Part shown: one piece after another, positions 1 through 10,429 of the stretch | How the letters are laid out: the number at the start of each line of letters is the position of its first letter | How positions within the stretch are numbered: the first letter of the stretch is position 1 | DNA from: Allodiplogaster sudhausi | Taxonomy: Eukaryota; Nematoda; Chromadorea; Rhabditida; Diplogasteridae | NCBI GenBank assembly: GCA_945643635.1 | Contig: CALZFC010000026.1 | Coordinates: 4,227,501 to 4,291,500 of the forward strand | DNA: 64,000 bases | Reading direction: 5' to 3' | Made by a program: the position numbers and the translations under genes | Notes under the pieces: model-generated | What the model was told of the DNA's origin: nothing | Databases searched by the model: none | What the model saw: the letters and a program-made list of their open reading frames with translations, nothing else

Positions 1-77
1 TTCTTGTGTTCAAATGATCAGTCTAATTTTATACACATTTTGTTTTGTCGAAATCAATATCGAGGCGCTGATTGCAG

Positions 78-1595
78 ATACGAAGCTCTCGATAAGGACG
101 ACTTCCATTGTTCCTGTCGACTTGAACGTATTTATGGCTTGGAACTACCGATCTGCAGTAAAATTATATAAAGCTCTGAAAAATGAAGAGTAAGTTCTCC
201 CATTGAACAAGCATGTTTGGTACGGTACTGAATGAGATGATATATTTCTTTTAGGAAGTCGAAAGAATATCACAAGCTTTTTGTCGATCTAACGTCGCAG
301 TTTTCTCTTTTCTGGAACTCTTCTGAAGGTATTTTCATTTTTTTTATAAGTTTGATCTATTGAAGATTAAACGATATCGTTCCATTGAGGGATGTGGTTC
401 GACTATGACATCGTGGCGAAGCAGCTACGGATCGCCTATTTCCCCTCGAATCTCTATCCTCTCCTCGTTCTGCGTCCCACGGGAGATAAAGTCAAGAATG
501 TTGCTGAATATATCGAGAGGACAAGGATTAACACATTCCCTGGTTTGAGTTTCTAGTAATTTTTCAGTTTCTCGCTAAGAAATATCTTCCAGGAGGTGTA
601 CCGTCTTCACTGCCGGTTCCTTCTCGAGAGCAATGGGACTTTCCTAATGTATGGGCGCCAAATGTTCATCTGACGGTCCTCAGCCTTCTCGCCTCTCATG
701 ATGCGCATCTAACAAAAGTAGCTAGGGATCTCGCTCATAACTTCATCTCCACAGTCTACTATGGACTCTTCGAACCGCCACAAGGGAGCGTAAGTTGTCA
801 AATACTGATCCTCCATTAATTTTTGCGGCCATGAAGCAGTAAGTGTAGGAATTGAAATATTACAGAGGCCGGGCCTATGGGAGAAGTACGACGCAAGGAA
901 GGGTGACGGTTCTCATGGGGGCGGCGGAGAGTACGCGGTCCAGGAGGGATTTGGATGGACCAATGGAGCCGTCCTCCATCTCATTCATCTCTTCGATGGA
1001 CAGGGCTTGGAACGAACAGGTTTAATTTATTCTCAATTTATGACTCACGCCACAAATTCTCTCACAGACAGTTGTTCATTTTGTTCAATGATCGCTGATA
1101 ATTCTTAATTCGTGCGTTGTGGGGTTGTTTAGAAATTCCAAAACGGAGATTTAGTCTCCAATACTCATGGTCAGACATGCAATGAAGCAGCAGAGTATGA
1201 TGACTGAGAGAGAAATAAGAGAGAGTGAGAGAGAGAGAGAGATAGGAGAGAGAGGCAGTGCGAAACTGAAATCGATCGAACGAACCATCGCAGCAAGAGA
1301 GCATACATCCTATATCTATACGCTCCTGTTTTTGTATATGCAATTGCCCGCAATCATTTCAGTTCCAGACTCTTTGGACGACACGGATATCGACGAATTG
1401 GCGAGACCTCGTAACTCCTTCATGGGTGTCTTCGGAGACGAACCACATAACGTGATCATCCTCATTCTCCTCGCATTCTGCATCTTCCTTGCTTTCACGT
1501 CAGTGTGCTACTTCCTGCGTACTGTTTATCGTAGGAATGAGTGGAGTGCAAGGGACTTGAAGAGAGAGCTAGTTTTCCTGTGCCTTTGCATATGA
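78..1595 (+). CDS. Trehalase, 3' part, with C-terminal membrane anchor (5' end outside window)
   Basis: Trehalase (GH37) hydrolyses trehalose to two glucose molecules. Exons in phase: 78-189, 255-328, 390-542, 593-789, 866-1019, 1363-1595. Seen: the IVPVDLN block, the second trehalase signature (QWDFPNVWAP) in exon 4, and the C-terminal glycine-rich motif HGGGGEYAVQEGFGWTNG in exon 5. The last exon adds an acidic linker (DSLDDTDIDEL), a hydrophobic span of about 22 residues (VIILILLAFCIFLAFTSVCYF) and a short basic tail ending in TGA. This predicts a type I anchored ectoenzyme. The catalytic N-terminal half lies before the window. A CT/GA microsatellite lies in the last intron (1205-1250). 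Family assignment is firm. The anchor exon is inferred from phase and from its conservation, partly frameshifted, in the downstream duplicate. Confidence 0.88.
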
Positions 1596-2152
1596 TTGGC
1601 TGCAGGTTCTCCGTGGCCACTCTCCAGGCCCGCAGTCGAATGCTTGCGCTGTCAGGCAGTCTCGGCAGAGGAATTGATCGATCCTCCCGGCAGCGTCTTC
1701 TTACTCAGGACGCTGACGAATGAAATAATTAACTTTATAAGTGTAACCGGTGCTGAAGTTCCTTGTCGCCACTTCCACGCTTCGCTAATTTTCCTCTCTT
1801 TAATTTGTAACGTATACTTCCTACGCTGTTACGTTCCTTGCCCGGTTTCCTCGTTGATTCGCTCTAGTCTTCCTTCACTCTTTAATTCAAACACTAGATT
1901 ATAGAGTTCATTATGATTCATGTGATGGAATGAAACATCTCAGAGATTTGAAAAAAAAATATCGGCTGATATTGTGATACATCGTGCCATGTTGCGATAA
2001 GTTCTCATTTACTGCAACTTTTGGCAATACCGGTTAGATTGTCTTGCAGATATCTATGCCAATTCCTTTGCATTCATACTGTTGTCGGAAATTGTCCTAC
2101 TTGTTGTAAATATTAGAAAGTGATTACTGGTGAAAGATTGTGACAATGCTGT
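1596..2152 (+). other. Trehalase 3' flank, shared with the downstream duplicate
   Basis: No gene recognised. The stretch holds the presumed 3' UTR and flank and is copied closely at 18352-18895. The LTR element interrupts it at 2152; the sequence resumes at 12960. Confidence 0.7.
2148..2152. repeat. Target-site duplication of the LTR element, left copy (GCTGT)
   Basis: GCTGT occurs directly before the left LTR and again directly after the right LTR (12955-12959). A 5-bp duplication fits BEL/Pao integration. The uninterrupted homologous site is near 18895-18915. Confidence 0.9.
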
Positions 2153-2668
2153 TGTCGCGAAATTTGTAAATGTACATAAATTCGCTACTAATTCTGTGAA
2201 GTATACTTTGACACTTCTGACATTCTAGCGGTTGATCTAATGCATAGATATCGCCGCTGGGCACTTGTTGACAAGATTCTAATGGAATCTTTCGTTTCCG
2301 GTAAACAGTTAGACTGTTAAACGAATATCTTCCCTGAGAAATACTGTTAGGTAAAGAAGCAGAAGAATTCCGTCAAGACGAAATATCGTGGATCAGGATG
2401 CGAAACGAAGACAAGCCCCTCCCCATTATTTCATTTAAAAGAAGGCGACGATTGATGATAATTTGTGTCTCCCATTGTCTCCCAGTGTCTCCAATTTCTA
2501 CCAGTTTTTCACCTACTTGCCTTACTGAACTTATTTTGTAATTGCTTAATGTGTCGATTATCTTAATAAACCTTGCGATTCCAACTCTCTTTCTTTTCCT
2601 CACCGTCTAAGAGTTTTACCAGTGAAAATTGGCGAGCATATTAAACCACTGAACGCCGTTCCGCGACA
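2153..2668 (+). repeat. 5' LTR (516 bp)
   Basis: TG...CA termini with the inverted 7-mer TGTCGCG/CGCGACA. Compared by eye with the 3' LTR there are three substitutions and no indel (T/A at about 2164, G/A at about 2397, T/C at about 2505). An AATAAA-like signal (taataaacc) lies near 2564. Confidence 0.95.
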
Positions 2669-2686
2669 TGGTGCGTCGTAGCCAGT
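2669..2686 (+). promoter_or_regulatory. Putative primer-binding site
   Basis: The sequence immediately after the 5' LTR starts TGGTGC. This is the usual position and the usual TGG start for a site complementary to a tRNA 3' CCA end. I did not identify the tRNA. Confidence 0.5.
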
Positions 2687-2845
2687 TGTAGACCAAAATC
2701 CGCGTGGCTCACTGGTAATTCTCTCTCTTTCTCTTGCCCCTCGCATTTATTGGTCATCTTCTCAGTCTCAGTCAAGTCGAAGCCTTGCGCTCGCTTATAA
2801 GTCTAACAAAGGGCAGTTCGAGTGTATCTCACTGGTCCCGCAAAG

Positions 2846-4818
2846 ATGCCGAGAGTAATCTTCTCCGCATTGGCAAAGCCATTCGGAATTCACATTTAAA
2901 GAGCCCAGTCAAGGTTCGAGGAAAACACCGAAAGATGGCGCAAGCTCAAAAAGTTAGCAAAGGAGCCAGGGTCCATCAGTGACCTTTCAGACAAAGAGCT
3001 GAAAAATGACATCAAGGAAGCAAAGATCCTTATCAAGGAAATGAGCGGCGCCGAAGAGTTAGCAGAAACTGCACTCCAACAATGGCAAGACGCCATCGCC
3101 GATCTCGACGATGAAGAGCAAGTCAAAGAGGAAGATATCATCTCAAAGATCATGGAAGAAGAGTATGGGAAAGTACAAGATATCGACATCCTGCTCACAG
3201 CCTCAGCAGAGCAACGAGGAACTCTATCCTCTCTGCTTGATCTTCTCGAAGAGAAAAAGCAGAGAGAGAAGAAAAAGAAAGAGCAGAAAAGGAAGTAAAG
3301 AGAAGGGAACAGCCAACTTTCATGACAGATGAGCTGACTCCTAACAGAAGGCAGGCACTGCTCAAACAGCTAGAGACCATGGAAATGGCAGAGCTGGAAG
3401 CGTTGGAAAGATCGCGACGAGTAAGAGAGCAGGTGAACATGGGAGGCACCCCCTGTCAGTTTAATGGAGAGCACAATGCAGCCGGAGATATCCCCACGGG
3501 GACCGAGCTACAGGTCCAGAATGAGACAGGAGAAGTGCCAGCAACAAGAGAACTCCTGAGAGATGGAGAGTTGCTAGACAGACAGAGGAATGCGACTGGC
3601 ACAGTACAGTCGGGCGAGAGAGCGACCAGACACCTCCACAGAGAAGAGAGAACGCGCTCGGCGCCTTCATCTCCAGGCAGACAGCTAGACGGAAGCTCGA
3701 GAGATGGCTTGCCGTTGGGAGAGCGTGCCTTCGTGCCCCAGAGAAATTGGCAAAGAATGAGAGAGGACAGAGAAAGTACTGTTCCCTACATGAATGCATG
3801 GGATTACAACGGACAGGGAAGAAGCGGGGACATGAATATGATTTATCCCCCACCGTCCGCGCTGAATTCCAATCAGGGAGCCGGCGGCCATTTACCGCCA
3901 GGTTTTCACCAGCAAATGTACGCTGGAATGCAGCAAGTGCTGCAGCCATTGCAGTTGCCGGAATTTGATGGCAAGCCAGAAGAGTGGCCAGGATTTTGGA
4001 GCATCTTTGCTCACACTGTGCATTCTCTGGCAACGAGTGCAACCATCAAGTTGTGCTACTTGAAAAAAGCATTGAAAGGCCCCCCGCTGGACCTCGTCTC
4101 GCATATCATTGTAAATGACGCGGGATATGAGCAAGCAGTTAGAACCTTGCATGAGTAGTACGACGACAAGCAAAAGATCTTCGAAGCAATCATCAGGAAG
4201 ATTGACATGATGAAGCCTGCACCAGATGGAGCAGAGGCCCAGCTGAAACAGCTGAGAGGGATAAAAGGTCTCCTCGGATTTGAATGGCAAATGCAGCCAG
4301 TCAATGACAAAGACTATCGAACCATGTTCGGAGTCTTCAAAAAGTTCAGTGATCGAGTACGAATGAAGTTTGAAGAACTGCGATATGATAACAAAGAGGC
4401 AACTCTTACGCAATTGATGAAGCTCGTGGAGCAACACCTTGTGCGATCCATCGAATTGAAGATGCTAACAGGGAAAGGCGCAAATGAGGGAAGAGACAGG
4501 GAACGGCTCAAAAGCGTTTTGGCAACCAGTCAGACGGATCTAGGAGTAGATCCCTCCATGTGCCCGTTCTGCTTCAAGCACGGAATTTCGAGAGCAGAAA
4601 ATTGTGCAAAAGTGCCCGACAGCAAGCAAAGGTTGCAAATGCTGAAAGAAGGGGGCAGATGCACTGTGTGCCTTGATTTCGGACACTTTGGTAGTGTCTG
4701 CACCAAGAAGTGCGCTCATTGTGGAGGTAGACATCACGTCGCCATCTGCTTCCGGAAAAAGCATACAGAGGACAGAAATCAACCCTGGAAGAACCATCGT
4801 TCGAATGATTCACGTTGA
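2846..4818 (+). pseudogene. BEL/Pao gag (DUF1759) with zinc knuckles, broken
   Basis: Structural protein of the retroelement. A likely ATG is at 2846. A charged coiled-coil region follows, then from about 3940 the DUF1759-like block with LPEFDG, WPGFW, LCYLKKAL and YEQAVRTL, and at about 4558-4770 tandem Cys/His knuckles (CPFCFKHG, CTVCLDFGHF, CAHCGGRHH). Breaks: in-frame TAA at 2897-2899, a frame change in the lysine-rich stretch at about 3250-3298, TAG at 4156-4158, and TGA at 4816-4818. The frame downstream of that last TGA stays open into the protease, so it may be a readthrough stop or one more mutation. Confidence 0.85.
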
Positions 4819-5560
4819 AGATTCAAAGACCGTCCGAGTTACGGTAACCGACAGGGAGAACGCAACCAAGTTTTGCAGACAGTAGCCGCAGTGACGGAAA
4901 GTGACTCAGCTTCCCTCCCTCGCTCTTCTGCGGAAGATAAGCAGACTAGTGTCCTAAGCACGGCAAAGGAGAAGATGGAAGAAAAAGGAGAAGAGAGGAC
5001 AGAAATGAAACTGCTCACTCTCGCGTTGCCTATTGTGGAACCTGACGGTAACCAATCTGCAGTGGACACGATAATTGATCCAGGAGCCATGATTAGCATA
5101 ATTAGCAAAGAGCTAGCTGATAAGCTGAAACTGAAAGTGTCCAGAAAAGAAAGGACACAGATTGCAGGTGCTGGATTCACTGCAAAGGAGGAAGAATGTG
5201 ATGTGGTTCTCGTGCACATGATGAGAGATGAGAGACAGATTTGGTGTGCAATTAGAAGCCTATGTTCGTCCTGACCCAGTCTTGCCAGTGCAACCGGTCG
5301 TGGCATTATCTCTCGAAGATCAGGAAGTGATTAAGAAGAAGCAACTGATAATGGCCAAGCCAATGAAGAGGCAGAGACCACAACTGCTTCTCGGAGGAAA
5401 AGAAGCCCTCCGGGCCATGACATACAGTGGCCCGCCACTCCTCACACTCCCAAGTGGTTTGGATCTCATTCCCACTCATTTTGGATACATTGCCGCAGGG
5501 ATGAAATTGGCCCCTCAGAAGAATGGAGTGTCCATCTATGCCGTTCATACCGTGACTGTT
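4819..5560 (+). pseudogene. Retroelement aspartic protease (DUF1758-like), frameshifted
   Basis: This would process the gag polyprotein. The active-site loop reads IIDPGAMISII where the family normally has Asp-Ser/Thr-Gly, so the residue after the catalytic Asp is proline. The frame changes at about 5215-5235. The second half (PQLLLGGKEAL, then LPSGLDLIPTHFGYIAAG) matches the end of DUF1758 domains. In other BEL elements reverse transcriptase would follow. Here the reading frame runs through about 100 Glu/Arg/Gln-rich residues straight into a signal-peptide-like segment. Confidence 0.75.
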
Positions 5561-5859
5561 ACGATGAAACAGAACGCGGATGAAGACAGTGAAGAAGTGA
5601 ACGTTGAACTGTCAGAGAGCGCAGAAGACGCGAGACAGCGAGAGAGCGCGAACGCGAGAGAGGACGCTGTCGGAAAATGGCAGCAAGAGATGGCTGCTCA
5701 CGAAGAGTGCACAGACGAACAGAGACAGCGAGGAGAAGCTGTTGTGCACAAGGAAGAGAAAGATTATGTCCAGCAGGAACAGAAAGAACGGGAAGAGATC
5801 CAGAATCCACCCGAGAAAGTTCAGGAAAAGGGAGAGCCCCTTCTAGATGTCCAGAGAAG

Positions 5860-6286
5860 AAGGACAGTCTTCTTCTTTCAGCTGGTTCTCTTACTAGTCG
5901 CATTCTGTCTCAGAGTGGGCGTGACTTCTGCAGACCAGCTAACGATCAACTGTGCCCCAGCTGCCGTGATCGTGAGAGCACAAGAAGGAGAGAAAGTGCA
6001 GGTGTGCACAGATCTCGGAGAATGTATCACAACACGTGTGCAAGGCAACTACAGCCATGTGAAATTCAAAGAAACAACAGCACTGCATGAATATGAAGTG
6101 AAGACCAAGATGATCACAGAAACGAGACGATCCAGAAATCAGTAATTTGTCCACCAACGGACATTTGTAAAGCAATCAGAGGGCAGTTAAGTCTTGCTCA
6201 CCTATTCGCGCCGGATTGCGCGCCGATTGAAGCCGCGCTGACCTGGCTCTTGCTACTCTATGCCATCGGCATGTCAACCTTGCTAG
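5860..6286 (+). pseudogene. Env-like glycoprotein, N-terminal part (signal segment to Gn-type membrane end), broken
   Basis: A hydrophobic segment (FFFQLVLLLVAFCL, about 5870) followed by a Cys-containing ectodomain (CAPAAVIV, CTDLGECITT) looks like an env start. TAA at 6143-6145 closes that frame, and similar coding continues in another frame (CPPTDICKAI, then the membrane span ALTWLLLLYAIG). The LINE interrupts the gene at 6287. Rejoining across the LINE at its target duplication would keep the frame into the basic, Cys-rich segment near 10440-10520, which shows the insertion split one gene. Similarity to phlebovirus-like envelope proteins of nematode BEL elements is inferred mainly from the better conserved Gc part at 10668-12230. 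Confidence 0.6.
6282..6286. repeat. LINE target-site duplication, left copy (GCTAG)
   Basis: GCTAG at 6282-6286 recurs at 10425-10429 directly after the LINE tail. Removing the LINE plus one copy restores a continuous env reading frame at this point, which supports the boundary. Confidence 0.7.
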
Positions 6287-6398
6287 TGTTCTACACTATG
6301 TGCACTACGCCGTTCAAGCACTTCTCTCGCGTTGCCCGCCAAGTGCGGTGACCTTGACTTTGCTCTCTTATATTTCTTCTTTTACCTCATACTGAACT

Positions 6399-7238
6399 AT
6401 GTCTCCTCCCCGCGGCGCGAAGCGTAAGCAGACGGTTCCTCTCAGCTTCTCCCCGTCGTCCGATCTGGGCAAGTTGGTCATTGACTCGGTGAGTCTGGCC
6501 ACGGGTGACAAGCCTGAGGGTGTTCCGGATGCAACATGGAGCATCCTCTCCAAGATGCTGACCCTGCTCGCAACCACCCTGGAGCACATCTCCAAGCTCT
6601 CATCTTCCCCACCCCCTACTCCCAAATGGCCGCGCCTGTCTCTTCCCTCTGGCGCTGTTGGAAATGCTATCCAGGGTGTGTCCTCTGCTCTCTCCCCTGA
6701 AACTGGCGATGACCCCCTTGCTCGTGCTAGATCGATTGTGGTGGCCGGTCTGGCCGAGTCATCTGCTATTTCGCACCAGGCCAAGGTGGCCGATGATGAG
6801 GGAGATCTGCTTGAGACGCTGGGTGTTGAGTGCCGTCCCACCTCCGTTTTTCGGATGGGAAGGCGCGATGACAAAACACCCCGGCTGCTCAAGTGTGTTC
6901 TGCCAACGAGAGGCCATCAATTGAGATGTCTCAAAGCAGCCCGGGCACTGAGGGAGAGCGATCAGTGGAAAGGGGTCTTCATCAGAAAGAGCATGACACT
7001 GGAAGAGCGCGTGCGGCACGGCGAGATGCGCAAGCTTCTCGCCGTTCTCCGCCGCACGGAGCCGCAGCAGCAGTGGTGCATCTACCGCGATGAGCTTTGG
7101 GTCAAGGGGGAAATCCCCGGCCGCCAACGGATGACCATTCCGCCGGCCAATCTTAACCCCTCAGCTCCACCGCCCACTGCTCTCGGCTTGCCCACGCCTC
7201 AAGCCGCTCCATCCAGTCAGGGAAACGCCACTGCCTAG
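6399..7238 (+). CDS. LINE ORF1 protein
   Basis: 279 residues from ATG 6399 to TAG. The first third is Ser/Pro-rich. The C-terminal part (from about residue 145) has the pattern of CR1/Jockey ORF1 proteins: VFRMGRRDDKTPRLLKCVLP, later FIRKSMTLEERVRHGEMRK and WCIYRDELWVKGE. This module is probably nucleic-acid binding. I saw no CCHC knuckle. ORF2 begins in a different frame and overlaps or abuts its end. The ORF is intact. Confidence 0.75.
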   Translation: MSPPRGAKRKQTVPLSFSPSSDLGKLVIDSVSLATGDKPEGVPDATWSILSKMLTLLATTLEHISKLSSSPPPTPKWPRLSLPSGAVGNAIQGVSSALSPETGDDPLARARSIVVAGLAESSAISHQAKVADDEGDLLETLGVECRPTSVFRMGRRDDKTPRLLKCVLPTRGHQLRCLKAARALRESDQWKGVFIRKSMTLEERVRHGEMRKLLAVLRRTEPQQQWCIYRDELWVKGEIPGRQRMTIPPANLNPSAPPPTALGLPTPQAAPSSQGNATA

Positions 7239-7239
7239 G

Positions 7240-10063
7240 CGCCAGAAACATTTCAGTCTCTTTATTTAACGCTCGCTCTCTTGTCAATAAGTTACATCAT
7301 TTGCATATATTTCTCGCTATCCACAAGCCCCAGATTCTTGTTATTTGTGAAACATGGTAAAATTCTAATATTCTAGACTCTGAAATTGTTGCTGACTTTC
7401 CATATAATTTATTTCGTGCAGATAGGCGAGCCAAGCGAGGTGGAGGAGTGCTTATACTCTGCTCACATTTTATCGATGCTAGCCCTGTCAAAGTAACTGT
7501 GAAGTCAGTCTGTGATATTCTAGCAATTGATATCAGCTCCCCCATTTCCGTTTCTCGAACTCGTATTATTGTTGCATATCGACCCCCCTCTACCACTTCT
7601 GCTCAAAATGCCACTGTGTTTAACTGCTTGGATACTCTTCTCTCTATTCCTTATGCATCTGTCCTTTTAGGAGATCTGAATTTACATGTAGACCGGTCTC
7701 ATTCTTGCGCCGCCAATTCACAATCTCAGTTACTTTTAGACTTTTCAACTGACCTGAATCTTATGCAGTATGTTCCCTCTCCCACTCGTGGCGATAAACT
7801 ACTCGATGTTGTTTTTGCTCCTCCTGGCTGTATCTCATCTTGTGTTGTCTCTGCTCCGTTTGCAACCTCCGATCATGCAACCGTCAATTTTCTTCTCTCT
7901 CTTGAATATCATCCTGTGTTAACCGAAACTATGTACGATTTTCGTAAAACTGACTATGCCAGTCTTTGTGCTGCACTTTCATCTGTTTCTTGGTTAGATG
8001 CTTTCGATAATTTTGAATCTATAGACGACTTACATGAGCGATTCTTGGCCCTTCTCTCTGCACATTTGTATAAAAACACCCCTCTTCGTTCTAGTCGACT
8101 CCCTTATGAATCTTATCCCCCGCATATCAAAGCTCTTCTCTCTCACAAGGCTGCTCTTTACTCTAAATTGAACTGTATACCTGTTAGAATTGAATATCGT
8201 CGTGTTTGCAAGAAGATCTCCATGGAAGTTGATAAATTTAATCGAAACCGCGAATCTAGAATTATGAAATCTAGCAAATCTCTCTTTGCATATGTTGGCT
8301 CCAGACTAAAACGTCTTCCTACTATTGGCTCTCTTTTTGATCTATCAGGCGCGCAATGTGTTGGCGATTCAGCTAAAGCTAATGCTCTTGCCGATTACTT
8401 TTCCTCTGTATTTGTTAAGGATGATGGTCAGTTGCCAGATTACTCGAGTGTTAGCCCTCTTTCCCACTCTCTTTGCGATATAATTGTCATGCCGCAAACT
8501 GTTAGGAAACATCTAAAGCGCCTTAAGCCATCAGTTTCTCTAAATTCTGAGAATATTCCGCAGATTGTCTACCGCGAATGTGCATCTGTTTTAGCTGAAC
8601 TCCTGTCCTACCTATTCAATATTTCTCTCTCACTTGGCCAGGTTCCGTCACTGTGGAAACAGAGTACTGTGATTGCCCTTAACAAAATAAGCATGCCAAC
8701 GACTGTCTCTCACTTTCGTCCTATATCTCTGTCCCCTGCGCCCATTAAAGTTCTCGAGAGGTGCATTCGTCCTAAACTAATCTGGTGGTCTAATTTGCAC
8801 GGCATTGTTCCCCCGGAGCAGCATGGCTTTTGCGCACGCCGCTCAGTCGAGACTAACTTACTTTCGGCCTCGAATGATTGGATCTCTGCACTTGACAAAG
8901 GAAAGTGTACTGATATTCTGTATGTAGACTTTGCAAAAGCTTTTGATGTCGTGTCGCACGAGAAACTAATCTATAAGCTGTCTATTCTCGGTATCGGTGG
9001 TAATCTTTTATCGTGGTTTTCGTCTTTTCTATCTAACAGGTCCTTCAATGTACGAGTAAACTACTCTCTGTCCGATTCTAGGGTTGCCCCTAGTGGAGTA
9101 CCACAAGGTTGCGTCTTATCGCCTCTTCTCTTTATTTGGTTCATTTCGGATCTCCCTCAACTTTTTTCGCCTCTCCCCTTGGTTACCTGTTCTCTTTTTG
9201 CAGATGATCTAAAGCTATACTCTTCTTTTGATCCAAAATCTCCTGGACCCTCTCACTCTCAACTTTCTCAAGCATCTTTGTTACTTTTTAAATACTGCGA
9301 AAACAGGCAGTTAAATATCGCTCACCAAAAGTGCAGCGTAGTCCATATAGGCAAATCAAATCCCAATCATACTTATCCACTCTCTCCTCTCTCCAGTTTT
9401 GAAGTCTCAGGTCTTCCAGTCAGAGATCTAGGCGTTTTAATAGACAGCGATTTATCTTACTCGGCTCATATTGATTCTATCTGCCGTCGGGCATTAGGTT
9501 TAGTTTATGCACTTTTTAGATCTCTTAAGTCCAGATCGGCATCAATCTATATAAAGTGTTACTCTGCATATATTCTTCCCATTCTGGAATTCTGTTCAAT
9601 TGTTTGGTCTCCATATAAAAAGATGCATATTAGAAAACTAGAAAATGTACAGCATGTCTTCTCTCGTTTGCTTTTCCTTAGATGTGCAAAATCCTCTGTA
9701 TCTTTCTCTGATCTCCCTTCGTACTCTGCACGTCTCACTTATTTTGGCATGCCATCTCTATTATTGCGAAGGATTCGTATTGATATTATATTCTTCTTCA
9801 AGATTTTGCATCAACTAGTTGATATTAGGACCAGTCGACTGGTTATATTCAAACCCTGCAATGGCCGCTTATCGGCTTATAATTTTCATATTCCTCGTTG
9901 GAAGTTGATTGCTCGTAGAAATAGTTTTGCCTGCCGTATTCCAAGCTGGTACATGTTATTGCCTCATTCAGTAACGCAATGTCAAAACCTAGAAGTTTTC
10001 AAAAGGCACTTAGCCTCTCTGCCTCTGCTCGACATCTTACGCATTGATTATTCTTGTCTTTAA
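7240..10063 (+). pseudogene. LINE ORF2: APE endonuclease plus reverse transcriptase, one in-frame stop
   Basis: In one frame from about 7240: endonuclease motifs FNARSLVNKL and ILVICETW, followed at once by TAA (7358-7360), where related proteins have another residue of the ETWL-type motif. The frame then stays open to 10063. Later blocks: LLGDLNLHV and SDHATVNF (endonuclease), YVDFAKAFDVVSH, SGVPQGCVLSPLLF and LFADDLKLY (the FADD catalytic box of RT), then a Cys-containing C-terminal region. No RNase H domain. No convincing ATG was found, so initiation probably depends on ORF1. Clade assignment to CR1/Jockey is by domain order and tail. Confidence 0.88.
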
Positions 10064-10424
10064 ACTATTCATTCTTTCTCAACGCGTAGAGTATTTTCAT
10101 ATAAGTAGCATATGTTTTACTGCTACATTTTCAGCCCGCTCTCACTTGACCCTGCTGCCCTCTGTTCCTCTTGGTATGTCGGCCTCAGCACACTCCTCAA
10201 GTGCTGTGGGGGCCTGGCCCACCCCTCGGGAAGTCGCTCACCCCGCTCAATTCGGTCGCATGCCAGGAGACTCGGAGGATCAGCATCCCTTATCCCCCTT
10301 TCCCTTTTCTATTACTATTCATTATTATTATTATTATTCTGAAATCGAAAGTTTTACCATCTCACAAGTCACTGTAATGTTGTCACATCGTTAAACTGAT
10401 GTATGAATAAATAAATAAATAAAA

Positions 10425-10429
10425 GCTAG
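10425..10429. repeat. LINE target-site duplication, right copy (GCTAG)
   Basis: Second copy of GCTAG, directly after the AATAAATAAA tail. Confidence 0.7.

Larger units (their letters stand above)
6287..10424 (+). mobile_element. Full-length CR1/Jockey-type non-LTR retrotransposon (LINE), 4138 bp
   Basis: Two ORFs, a 3' UTR and a short tandem tail (AATA-type repeats, 10406-10424), with a 5-bp duplication at each end. ORF1 is 6399-7238. ORF2 (about 7238-10063) has an APE-type endonuclease, then RT, and no RNase H. It sits in the same orientation as the host LTR element and splits its env. Only one disabling change was seen, TAA at 7358-7360. Confidence 0.88.

Noticed and set aside
2373..2603. 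76-residue minus-strand ORF repeated at 12659-12889
   Set aside because: Lies inside the two LTRs and is duplicated only because the LTRs are. No independent support.
6287..10424. Reverse transcriptase as part of the LTR element
   Set aside because: It belongs to a LINE: APE endonuclease, FADD-type RT, AATAAA-repeat tail and its own target duplication; no BEL-type YVDD RT or integrase.
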